DNA of 64,000 bases, from NCBI GenBank assembly GCA_031835245.1, contig JAVKOQ010000035.1:62001-126000 (forward strand), in the 5' to 3' direction. This stretch comes from Balamuthia mandrillaris. Taxonomy: Eukaryota; Discosea; Longamoebia; Balamuthiidae. Of this stretch, positions 11,668 to 21,988 are shown piece after piece. The first letter of the stretch is position 1; every line of letters begins with the position of its first letter. The position numbers and the translations under genes were made by a program. Under the pieces are notes generated by a model, which was given only the letters and a program-made list of their open reading frames with translations, was not told where the DNA came from and searched no databases.

Positions 11668-14600
11668 TCACCTCCTTAGGCTTGCCAATGTCCATAAAGT
11701 TCGGCCACGCACGGCCGCCACGAGCTTCATAAGAGGGAACCAAGGCCCCACTCCGTATCCAATGCTTGTCGGCGTGGTTGGTGATTCTCTCTTTCTTTTG
11801 GTTCCTTTCTTCTTCTTGTTCTTTGCATGATTGTCATCCTCGGCTTCTTCGTTGCTCTCATCATCCTCGTTGCTGTCTGTTGCCTCGGAAGCTAGCCGAA
11901 CGTATTGACAGCACAGCTCCACCATCTTCTCAGCTCCGCCTTCATTCTTGTCCTCTTTTTCTTTGGCCTTTTCCAAGAAGAACTCCTCCAACTTTTTGCA
12001 AAACTCTTTGAATCCGTTCTCTGCTTTCTTCCTGCTCTCTTCTTCCTTTTTCCTATTTTTCTTACTTTTTTCTTCTTCGTCCTGTTCTTCTTCCTCCTCT
12101 TCTTCCTCTGCTTCTTCGTTTGAAGTTGCCAAAACGTTGAATGCCATTCTTGCACAGTTGAGCCATCCTTCGATGCCGCTGTAAAAGTTGGCATGAGGAT
12201 GAGTGCTTATAGCGTCAGGCTTGTCACGATCCTCCTCTTTGGCCTTCTTCTCCTCGTGTTCTTGCTCCTCGCCTTTGTTGTTGTTGTGCCAGAGAAAGTC
12301 GCCGTTGACGGGAGGTTCCGGCGGATTGGCTCTTGCTTCCTCTTCAAGGCTTGCCTGTAATGCCTTTAAGAATTCGTTGCTGTTGCGCTTCTCAAAGAGA
12401 CGTTTGAGGTCGGAGGTTTTGATGAAACGGAGGAACAGGGCGTCCAACACGACGGCCAGCTGCTTTTGTAAGACCTCTTCAGCTTTGTTGATAACATACT
12501 GCGGCCGCTTGTAACACAACAATTGTTGACTGTGTGAAGGAGCATCACCAATGACTGTAGGAACAAAAAAAAAACAAAGAAAAAACTGATTAAAACAAAA
12601 TACGAAGAACAATAGAAAGAAAGGAAATGCACACTGTTTTGACGAATGAAAGCACTGCTGGGATGTTGCTCAATCTCGTTGATGACTTCATCGTAGAGCT
12701 GATGGTTGAGCAGGATGATGGAACGCAGGTCCACATTCTGAGGATCGATGGAGGCCATCACGCGTTCCCTTATCTGTTCGTGTTGTGCCGGATTGGCACG
12801 TGCCAGGAAGGACTTGTAGCTCTTGATCGTTCGTAAACGTTCAAACTCTTGATAGCGTTTCGTCAACTCCACTTCTTTCAGATCGCCTTCAAAGGAAAGA
12901 TAACCGCTTGGGTCCTGTTTTGTGGCAATAATGTCGTAATATTATAAGTAAAGGTGCTAAAGAAAGAAAGAACTTATAACGAATGAAGGTACCAAAGTGG
13001 TTGCAGTCTCGGTCCATCGTTTGCATTGAGCGACGGTCATGTGGGGAAAGAAAATGCTGCAGGCTTGAGTCCAAAGACCAAAGATTGCTTTGTCCACCTC
13101 GCAGCGAGCGTTGTTCACTAACTCGGTATCATCGTCCACTACAATAAGAGAACAAATATTAGTACATTGTCAAGTGCAGAGAGAGAGAGAGAGAGAGAGC
13201 GCGCGTACGAAAATTGTTTTGGTAGAGATCGGTGATGAAGTGAAGGAGGGTGAAGACTGGAGTCCACCATGCGTCTCCATCCTTTATCTTTGATTCGTCG
13301 AGTAATGTCTCACCACGCTTAAAATAATGATCCAAGTGGTCGCGCATACCGTCCACCTCTCTGGCGATAGTATTAACGGCCTCCATCAGTGCCGCCCAAT
13401 CACTTTGCTGTTTATCGGTGCGGAAGGCGAAAATGGCCCGATTGGCGGCCAAGCATTGATTCTGAATCTTCACTGCAAGAGACTCTGCATAGTTGCGAAG
13501 CTCTCCCAATCCTCCACCAGAGTCTGAAGAATGTACGGATGAGGAACATGAATGATAAGAAAGAGAAAGAGTATTACCTTGTTTGGAGTACTGGCGTTCG
13601 TCCGAACCAATGAGTAAGGTCTCATAGCCTCCTTCTACATGGCTTGCCATGTTCATTGCAAAAGGAAGTTGAGGATAATTCTGTGACGGATGCTGATAAT
13701 GTGGATGAGGAAGATGATGGGGCATCGGGAAATGAGGGTGAGCGGCGGTAGTAGTTGTAGGAGAACCATCGGAGGAGTATTGGCTGTGATGGTGGTTGTC
13801 ATGTGGGTTGAAGGTAAGGGGCTGATGTGGATGGTAGGATGGTGGTGAACCTGGTTGGGGCTGGTGGTATTGTGGAGGCGAGTGTGCCTTAAGATAAATA
13901 CAATGAGTATTTGAGAGAGAGAGAGAGAGAGAGAGAGGAGAGGGAGAGAGCCAGAGAGAGAGAGAGGGAGAGAGAAAGAGAGGGAGAGAGAAGCGTACCT
14001 CGTTGGGTGAATCGGTATTGTTGCTGTTAGAAGACGTGGTAGAGTTTGAGGTAGCGGAGGACGAGGCGCTTTGAAAGGTGTATGCATTGCCTGATTTTCT
14101 GGCAATTTTCTTTTCCTTGGCTCTCTTATTCTGGAACCAAACCTGGACTTGTCTTGGCGTCATCATCAGCTCGAGGCTCAGCCTATGACGAACCTCTCTA
14201 GCGGGCGTAGGCGAAATGGAGAATTCCTTCTCCAACACTTCCAATTGTTCCGGGGTTGTTCTTTGTCTCTTCCGCTTTCCGCCATCTCCTTTCTTGGATT
14301 TAGAAACAGCGGAGATGATCGACGATGAAGGAGAGGAAGAAGCGGGGGAAGATGCTCCAGGAGCCAAGTGAGGGATCCCATGTTCGGCAGCTTGCAGGAG
14401 CTGCATTTGATGATGGTGGGGATGATGTGGATGGTGCGAGTGAGGATGTTGCGGTTGAGCCATGCCACGATCGTAGGCATGCGGGTGCATACCGGTGTGA
14501 TGATGCATAAAGTCAGGAGAGAATTGAGGAGGCATGGGTGCTCCTGCGCTGCCACCGTAAGGATGGACATGATGTGGTTGTTGGTGGGGATGAGCCATGA

Positions 14601-15186
14601 AGCCAGGATAGTAATACATCACTTGGCCGCCACCTTGTTGATCCACACCACCGCCCATTGATGCGTTTGTGAGAGAAGGTAGCCAGGCAGAGGCAGCAAC
14701 GGACTGATGATGGTCCGCCATACTGTGTTGAGACTGCGGGAGGTGATGTCCAGTGAGGTGGTGAGGAGGGAGCATGTGATCAGGGTGATGGTAACCATAG
14801 CCAGTGGAATGAAAGTCACCACCAGAGGTGCCATCCGCAACGTTGGAAGCAGAGGATCCATCTCCGGTGAAGGAACCGCCTTGTGCGTGTTGATGTTGGT
14901 TGTGTTGGTGGTCCTGTCCGGCGTCATGGTCTTGACTGCTTCCATCGTGTCCGGCCATTGGGGGAGAGGAGGCACGATGATGGGAAAGCTGATGAGGGTG
15001 ATGGTACCGTGAATCCAGCATCACTCCCTTGGAATGTTGGTCGTGATGCTGATGCTGTTGATGGTGGTGAGCATGATGGTGTTGAGGATGGTGCGCGTGG
15101 TGGTCGCTGAGCCTGGCGGTTACCTCTTCGTCCTCCTCAGAGTGTGCACCATCCGGCACCCCCATTCCGAGTTCCTCCAAGTCCAT
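11668..15186 (-). CDS. Large homeodomain protein with long uncharacterised C-terminal region
   Basis: Six exons (15186-13999, 13887-13578, 13523-13209, 13138-12993, 12914-12635, 12554-11668) give 1,041 residues. Residues 1-300 are His/Gln/Gly-rich and disordered. The homeodomain covers about 303-362: KRQRTTPEQLEVLEKEFSIS, ending with VQVWFQNKRAKEKK, which has the WFQNxR recognition helix and the RTTPEQL start common in fungal and amoebozoan homeodomains. A second His/Pro-rich stretch ends near 500. From about 505 to 800 comes a helical region without a family I know, with LGELRNYAESLAVKIQNQ and VNTIAREVDGMRDHLDHY. The last 200 residues are acidic coiled sequence ending in a KKKKGTKRKR nuclear-localisation-like patch. 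All splice phases agree across the six exons, supporting one gene. It is probably a nuclear transcription factor. Confidence 0.85.
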
Positions 15187-15929
15187 GCTTCGCGATCAAA
15201 AAAAAAAATAATAAGATGAACTTTTATCATCTTAGTTAGCAAAATGCGAAAAAAAATTTACGACACGATAGACGTGAAGAGAGAAAAAAAACATTTTGGG
15301 GAGGAAGTTGACATGAAAGAAAGGAGGACATTGTAAAAAGGTTGAGAGAGAGAGAGAGAGAGAGAGAGAAATAGAGAGGAAGGCGCCCGAAGAGGGACGG
15401 AGAAGGAGAGAGAAGTGGGAATGAGGGAGAGGAAGATAGGAGAAGAGAGGCGAAAAATAATAATAAAATAAATAATAGAATAAATAAGGGGTTCATGAAA
15501 GAAAGACAATGAGATAAAATAAACATAAATTGGGGGGGCCCAAAGGCCAACAACGAAAAGGGCCACATGAAGCAAGTATGAAAAAAAAAATTAAACAAGC
15601 TAAATAAACAATAAAACCATGCTTACATTACCTACTTTATGCGCGACTATGAATGAAACTACCGCCTTGTTTGCACTTTCTTCCCTAACTTTTTTTTTGA
15701 ACTTTGGTCACTAGGCTAATAAATAAAAGCAACCGAAATAAAAAAACCACTCTCTTAAAAAATAAAACTTACCCCACTACTGCCCCCGTAATTTGGTGGT
15801 GGTGGTCTCCCTCTTCGTTCCTTTCACTCTTGTCCCACCGGCCTTGTTATTCCCTTTCCCCAAAAGGACCGCTTTCACAAAGTAAGTAACGGTTGAACTG
15901 GGTTCGGTTTTTTCTCGAGTTCACTTGTT

Positions 15930-16149
15930 TGACAGGCTTGACAGGCGGCTGTCACTTTATGTCCTTATGTCTTTTTTTTTTTGCAGCTTTTCTGTTGCCA
16001 CGAAAAAAAAAAGACGTTAGACTCCCCCCGCCCCGCCTTATTATTTTTTTTCTTGCTAGCGGAAAAAAAAAAAGCCATACCCCATATGCCTACGCAGGAA
16101 AATAGCAGACCGCCGGCATCGCAGAAAAAAAAATATTCGGAGTTGACAG
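15930..16149. promoter_or_regulatory. Cluster of TGACAG words
   Basis: TGACAG at 15930, 15939 and 16144, and its complement CTGTCA at 15949. TGACAG is the known core site of TALE-class homeodomains. The cluster is 745-965 bp upstream of the homeodomain start codon. Confidence 0.35.
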
Positions 16150-16236
16150 GTGGTGGCGGATTGGCAGATATCCAAATGAATTAAAAGTGTACATTAATGA
16201 ATTAAAATATTCTTAGCATGCCGCACATTCTTGTTC

Positions 16237-16275
16237 GATTTCGCGTCGACATATCACCACGTCGACGCGAAAATC
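16237..16275. repeat. Inverted repeat containing two GTCGAC palindromes
   Basis: The arms TTTCGCGTCGAC and GTCGACGCGAAA are perfect 12-bp complements around a 10-bp loop, extendable to 14-15 bp with one bulged base. The structure starts 5 bp past the EF-hand stop codon on the minus strand, so it would lie in that gene's 3' UTR. Confidence 0.75.
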
Positions 16276-16279
16276 GTGT

Positions 16280-16859
16280 TCATGCGCCTTGGAACTCGGC
16301 TTCAATGGCTTCAAGGGCCTCGCTGGCGAGTTCGTTCCAGTCGAAGCAATCATCATCGTTCTGTTTGAGTTGAGAAGCAAAGCGTTAGTCTAGCCCAAAC
16401 GAAAATAACAATAACATCCACACGCACCAAAAAGGCTCTTTCGAATTGTGCATAGTCCAGAGTGCCGCTTTTGTCGGTGTCGGCCTTGGCAAAGTATTTG
16501 TTGATGATGTGCTGCAGCTTGGATTGGCCTAGCTCTGCTTGCACTTGGGCTTCTGCGGCCTCGAACCATACCGCGTTTTCCTCATCCTCCGAAGCTTTCT
16601 ATAAACGCAAAAAAAAGTTTGGATGAGCAGTTGAAGTCCCTCTGTTAGCACGTAAAACAACCAAAAGAAAGGAATGCGCGTAGACCTTTTCTTGCTTTAT
16701 GGCTCTCACCATTGCTAGCATAACTGACTGGACCACAACGAATATGTCTTGCGGCGATACGAAGCCATCTCCATCCACGTCAAACAACTTCCATCGAACT
16801 GTGCCAAAGGGACAAGATGAAGCAAGCAGTTGGAAAAAGAGTGGTTCAAGTTAAAAGCA

Positions 16860-16892
<33 letters not shown>

Positions 16893-17518
16893 GAGAGAGA
16901 GAGAGAGGAGAGCGCAGAGCAGCAGAATGAGAGAAGAGAACGACGAAGAGAAGAACGATGAAGAGAGAGAGAGGGAGCCTATGTGCGAAGAGATAAGAAG
17001 CGGAAGAAAGCAATACACTACATTTGATTTGGTCAGAAGGATCGCTGCTAAACATCCATACGATGCCTTCGGCAAACTGCTTCATGGTCAGCAAGCCGTC
17101 TCCTTCCTCATCCATAACGCCAAAACATCTTTCAAGAAAATATTGGTTTTGAATAATCTATATTTTATGTACAAAAGAAGTTTGGTTGAAGAAGATTAAC
17201 AAAAGAAAAGAAAGAAAGGATGCTTCACTCGGCATAAGAGAAAAAAAGATTACCACTTGAGCTCTTTCGGCTTCTGGATCTTCAAAGAGGAGCGGCAGCA
17301 CCTTCAAGAAGCCTGCTTTGTCGATCCTACCATCCGGGGTGGCAATGCTCTTAAACTGGAGAAGAGCTTGCTCGATCTCTTCTTCATCAAACACTTTTTT
17401 TGTTTTTTTTTTAACTTAATCCAACGGAAGGGGCAATACAAAATAACATAAAAAAAACCACACCTTGAGTTTCTTCGATGACCGGAATGAAGCTTCGCTC
17501 TTCCTCTGTGAGAGACAT
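16280..17518 (-). CDS. Calcineurin-B-like EF-hand protein
   Basis: Six exons (17518-17464, 17393-17254, 17157-17019, 16798-16686, 16598-16428, 16360-16280) give 232 residues. The order of calcineurin B and its homologues is kept: a short N-terminus with SLTEEERSFIPVIEE, a degenerate first hand (ATPDGRIDKAGF), then VLPLLFEDPEAER. Three loops follow that look Ca2+-binding: DEEGDGLLTMKQ, DVDGDGFVSPQD and DTDKSGTLDYAQ. Position 12 of the three loops is Gln, Asp and Gln instead of the usual Glu, which should weaken or alter Ca2+ binding. A catalytic-subunit partner cannot be told from sequence. No N-terminal Gly is present, so myristoylation is not expected. Introns cut between hands. Confidence 0.8.
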
Positions 17519-17633
17519 TCTACTTCTTCCTCCTTTCAACTTCTTTCGTTGCTTTGTTGTGGAATGAAAAAAAAAGCACGTTTTTTTTTTGCTATATTAG
17601 TGGTTGCCTATAATAAAGGCGGCTGTGCGTCTC

Positions 17634-18401
17634 TTATTCTGTTTTGAAGTGTACAGCAAGGAGTTGGATGAGTTGGCGCACGAAAGCTAGTTGTTGTGGC
17701 AGAGGGATGGCCTCGAAGGGAGGAACGTGCACAAAGAGTGAAGAGGAGCATCGATCCAAAGATGAAAAGTGTAAAGAATGATAACTGAAAAAAAAACATA
17801 AAGGTCAGAATGAACGACAAGAGAGAGAGGAGAGAGAAGCAAGACAAAATCAAGCAACACAAGAACGAAGAAATTAAGAAGAGGAATAAGAAGAGAAAGA
17901 ACAAGAACACAAAAAAGAATATTAAGAAGAGCGAGATAACAAGAAGAATAATGCATACTAGATCCAATTACAAACAAAGCGGCCAGGGTCCTCAGAAATC
18001 TGCACATCAAAGTCGAGCTGCTTCAACTGCTCTTGAATGGTATAAACAGGAATATCGGTGGTTTGGTAATGCTCTGTACTTCCATGCTCAGGATAGATGG
18101 GCTGATGGCATGGCCGCCATTCACGTTCGTCGCAACACCTAAAATGAGCCTCTGGAAAGGGATGTAAAGTTATAACTTCTGGGAGAGGAGGATAAAGGAG
18201 AGAGGACAGAGGAGAGAGGAGAGAAGAGAGAGCAGAGAGCAGAGTGGAGAGAGGAGAGAGGAGAGGGAGAGAGAGAGAGAGGAGAGAGGGAGAGGGGAGG
18301 AGAGAGGGAGAGGAGAGAGGGAGGGAGAGAGGAGAGAGGAGAGGGAGAGGGAGAGAGGGGAGAGGGGAGTGAGAAAGAAAGACGAGAGGGAAGAGAGCAG
18401 A

Positions 18402-18437
<36 letters not shown>

Positions 18438-18825
18438 CATCTAGAGATAGCAGGAGCAGGAGGAGAGGGAACAAGAGGAGTAAGTAGCACAACACACCAT
18501 TCCAGGCGACTCGTTCCAGTTTAAAGTCGTTTTGTGAGCAGGCAACTCCCAGGTGAAGCCAAACAACAGAGGTGCGCTCTTGCTCCGAAGGGGTGAGCCT
18601 GTTCTTCCGGAGATGCAACTCGCTCAGGCTGCACAAGGAACCAACGCCGGAGGTTTCCAACACCGTCATGGACTTTATCTCCGCGGCTGTCTCGGTCAAC
18701 GGATTCTCTTCCAGGTAGCGCGGCAGTTCCTGAATGATGCACGTGGTGGGGTTGCTAGCGACACCTTGGAATTTGCCAAAGCCGGTCACATGGAAGATGA
18801 CTTTCTTCTTCGTTGCTTCTTCCAT
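17634..18825 (-). CDS. PGPEP1: Pyroglutamyl-peptidase I (peptidase family C15)
   Basis: Three exons (18825-18498, 18178-17959, 17784-17634) give 232 residues, close to the usual 200-220. The N-terminal HVTGFGKFQGVASNPT motif is typical. The catalytic triad is visible: Glu104 in FKLERVAWN, Cys179 in DPGRFVCNWIYY and His202 in LFVHVPPF. Family C15 enzymes remove N-terminal pyroglutamate from peptides in the cytosol. The enzyme looks complete and active. The segment before the triad Glu (ETSGVGSLCSLSELHLRKNR) is longer than in mammalian enzymes. Intron 1 (18179-18497) is almost entirely a GA-rich repeat. The gene is head to head with CWC25. Confidence 0.88.
18181..18436. repeat. GA-rich satellite filling PGPI intron 1
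   Basis: About 255 bp of GAGAGG/GAGAGGG-type units on the + strand. There is no other sequence in the intron apart from its ends, so the pre-mRNA intron is nearly pure pyrimidine. Confidence 0.92.
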
Positions 18826-19127
18826 TCTTTTTTTTCGTTTTCTGTCGAGAGTTAACGTGTCGACGCGGAAAAAGCATATGCAAATATTGTCGACATGAAA
18901 TGTTTACTTGTCGACGACGTCGACAGTAATAAGCAAACTTCGTCTGAGGGGTATTCTGTAACAACTTCGATAACTTTTCTTTCGGGAAGAAAAGAAAGCC
19001 AAGAAAGAAAGGGATTCGATTCGGATTGCTGTCACACTTTTTCCTTGCAGGTGCCACTTGCAAGCGAGCGAGCGAGCTGAACAGACAAACTTAAAAAAAG
19101 TTTTTGCAATAGAAAGAAAAATCCACA
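18826..19127. promoter_or_regulatory. Bidirectional promoter, PGPI and CWC25
   Basis: 302 bp between divergent ATGs. Four GTCGAC palindromes fall in 66 bp at 18859, 18889, 18910 and 18919, the last two 9 bp apart. They lie 34-99 bp upstream of the PGPI ATG and 204-269 bp upstream of CWC25. Confidence 0.65.
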
Positions 19128-20878
19128 ATGGACTTTTTGTCCAAGAAAAGCTGGCATCCCAAGCGCTTGCAGAATGTGGAGAAAGTGTGGAAGGCGGAGC
19201 AGGAGGCGGCCGCGGAGCAGAAGAAGCTGAAGGAGCTGCAACGCAAGCTGCAGGAGGAGAGGCAGATTGAGGAACTCAGACGTTTGCAGTATGCTTCTGG
19301 CAATAGCTCCAAGTACGTTTCGTTCTCGCGTTTCTCCTTCTTCTCTCTCTCCTTCTCTCTTGCACTTTCTCTCTCACACTTTGCGTCTTTTCTCTTTCGT
19401 CTCTTCTCACTAACCAAAATCTTTTTGTGCTGTTGCTTCGCTACTGTAGACCTAGACAGCAGCGTTTGGAATGGATGTATGAGGGCGATATCGCGGCCAA
19501 ACAAACCACCTCCGAAGAATACCTGCAAGGCAAGAAATTCGAGGAGAAAGATGAAGACGCCGAAGCCGTCAAAGTACGTTTTCTTTGTTCTTCTTCTTCT
19601 TCGTCCTTCTTAATTCTTCATTTTTCTTCTTCTTCGCTCTATTTGAACGTACTGACCTATTAAAAAACCATACAGAACAAATCGTTAGGCAAGTTTCAAA
19701 ACAAGGAACTGAGCGTGGAGCAAGACACGTGGTCAAAGCTACGAGAGGACCCGCTGCTCGCCATTCAACAGCAGGAGCGGAAGAAGCTGGAGTTCATCAA
19801 ACAAAACCCTGTACAAATGGCTCAGATAAAGGCACAACTCTATTTGATGGAGAAACAGAGAAAAGACGCCAAGAAGGAGAAGAAAAGAAAGAAACGAGAG
19901 AAGAAAGAGAAAAAGAAGAAGAAGGAAAAGCGGGCAATGAATGGCGAAGATGATTCGGAAGACAGAAAAGAGCACAGAAAACGAGCTAAACATCACCATC
20001 ACAGCAGCGATGACGAGGTGAAAAGAGAAACGGAGAACGGGCATGGGGATGTAGTTAAAACAGAGAAAGGAGATGAAGAGAGGAAGAGGAGAGATAGTAG
20101 TAACGGACGCCACAGAGAATACGAAAAGAACGGAGAGGTCTCCGTAAAACGAGAAAGAGAGAGCAGAGACAGAGACAGAGACAGAGACAGAGACAGAGAC
20201 AGAGACAGAGACAGAGACAGAGACAGAGACAGAGACAGGCATCGCAGCAGCGATCGCAAGAGAAGAAGCTCTGAGAAAGACAGCACGAGGCATCGAGACC
20301 GCGAATACAACCGCTACGTCGATAAACAAATCAAACAAGAGAAGGATGACGAAGAGGAAGCTCCCACATCTCCAAAGAATGGGGAACAACAATCAGAGGG
20401 CATTTGCTATGGAGGCATTGGAAAGAGCAAAGCCAAAGAAGGCATTCGTAAATACGGTTTGGTTTATCCGAAAGGCAAAGAACCTCCTCTGTCTTCTTCC
20501 TCCGATGGCAACAGCAAGAAAGATGAACCAGCCGACTTTTTGGAAATAAGGAGAAGAATGGCCATAGAGAAAGACCTTGAACGGCGAAAGCAAGAAGAAG
20601 AGGTAGCACGAACGAGAAGAGAAAGGATAGCCAGAGAGAAGGCTTTGCGGGGCCTCAGCGCAGAGGAAAAACGCAAGCGCTTGGAGCAAATGCAAAAAGC
20701 TGCAGAGGAGAACGAACGTGCGAGAGCGGAACGTCTGGAACAGCACAAGAAGGAATTGGAGGAAAAGGAGACGCGTTATAAGAAAGACTTGGAGAGCGGC
20801 ACTGCTGATTTTGACCTGCCTAGTTTTCTTAAGTACGCTTACTTTCCTCTATCTCTCTTTTTAACTCTCTTTATCTCT

Positions 20879-20921
<43 letters not shown>

Positions 20922-21086
20922 CTCATTCTCCAAGAGCCCTATTCTAACCAACTCTTCTCAAACAGCAAAATCAAGAAGGAAGCATTCACCGGGTCCTCTG
21001 TTGGCAATCTGGAAGATCGGCTCAGCAGAAACAAACACTTTGTTCGCAGAGATAATCTGGATGAGGCGGATACCTTCCGCAAGTAG
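19128..21086 (+). CDS. CWC25: Pre-mRNA splicing factor CWC25 homologue
   Basis: Four exons (19128-19312, 19450-19573, 19676-20832, 20966-21086) give 528 residues. The N-terminal Cir_N-type start MDFLSKKSWHPKRLQNVEKV, followed by WKAEQEAAAEQKKLKELQRK, is diagnostic. LEWMYEG and the block ending with GKFQNKELSVEQDTWSKLREDPLL also match. CWC25 joins the spliceosome just before or during the first transesterification step, in the nucleus. The middle has a long Lys/Arg/Glu region with an RD dipeptide run (about 255-280), as in SR-type splicing proteins. The tail SVGNLEDRLSRNKHF resembles the conserved C-terminus. The (RD)n run is encoded by a pure hexamer repeat. Confidence 0.92.
20163..20237. repeat. 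Coding AGAGAC hexamer repeat in CWC25
   Basis: About twelve tandem AGAGAC units encode alternating Arg-Asp. The lack of synonymous variation suggests recent slippage expansion. Confidence 0.9.
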
Positions 21087-21988
21087 TGCTCTATTAAGCG
21101 AACAAAGGAGGCCTCTTCCTCGAATATACTTTTTTTAAAAAAGTTCCAAGTTTGGCCTTTACATCGTCATATCCAGTATGCCTCTGTATACGGGTGTGAC
21201 ACAGCACAAGGTGGACAAAAGTATTGAGAGGGGCCATGCACTTTCCCACCGAGACAAAGGGGAATAGCGTGATGTAACTTGTTTTTTTTTTGTCCACCCT
21301 GCGGGCTTACCGTTCCAAACAATCATTCTTGTCAGAAAAGAAAGCAGAAGGAGGAGAAGACGAAGCAAGAAGATCAGGCCCTAGAGGCACTATAGTGTCA
21401 CGTTTCTTCTTCTTCTTCTTCTTCTTCTTCTTCTTCTTCTTCTTCTGCTTCTTCTTGTTCTTCTTCTTCTTCTTCTTGTTCTTCTTCTTCTTCTTCTTCT
21501 TCTTCTTCTTCTTCCCTTTGCTTCCCTCCCGTTCCCGTTTCTTGCAAAGATAAGCTTAACAAGTTTCTTTTCTTTCTTTTAAAAAAATAAATAAAGTTAA
21601 TACCACCGCGTTCTTCTCCGTGTTGCCGACTGTACCCGCTAATCTTCCCTCGATTTGCATGCAACATTGTGCGTCATGTTGCCCTGGTTCAAGGGACACT
21701 GAAAGCCATATGCCACGTCATCTGACTAGTTTTGAGCCTAGACTGACATACGTCACGTCCTATTGTATTACTTGGGACAAGGCTCTTTTTTGTCCAAGCC
21801 TGTGAGATAACCTGGTTTTTACTCGCTTTTTATCGGTGTTTCTAATTTCCCCCGTTTCAGCCCTGGTCTAAGTATCAGTTTCTCTAAAACCCTATCTGCA
21901 TTCCGGCTACATCCTTTTCACTTGTGCCTGGGGGAAAGGCAAAATTGTGTCCACTTAGGGAAAAAAATACCGGTAAAGAAGGAGAAAG
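21087..21988. other. Intergenic spacer upstream of the Nudix gene
   Basis: About 900 bp. It contains a (TTC)n tract at 21402-21520 and an A/T stretch at 21570-21600. The remaining 360 bp before the Nudix ATG have mixed composition, including CTAGACTGACATACGTCACG with a TACGTCA CRE-like word near 21750. No gene is seen. Confidence 0.5.

Larger units (their letters stand above)
15187..16279. promoter_or_regulatory. Upstream region of the homeodomain gene
   Basis: 1.09 kb between the homeodomain start and the EF-hand stop. It is AT-rich with oligo-A/T runs, a (GA)n tract at 15343-15370, a T-rich ATAATAAAATAA stretch near 15460, a TGACAG cluster at 15930-16149, and an inverted repeat close to the EF-hand 3' end. 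Open frames in it are short and low-complexity. Confidence 0.55.

Noticed and set aside
13653-14105. Frames antisense or shifted to the homeodomain gene with His/Met runs
   Set aside because: Shadows of the His/Gln-rich coding sequence.
18179-18497. PGPI as two genes, because of the long repeat between the two halves
   Set aside because: The catalytic Glu lies before and Cys/His after the repeat, and phases fit one 319-bp intron.
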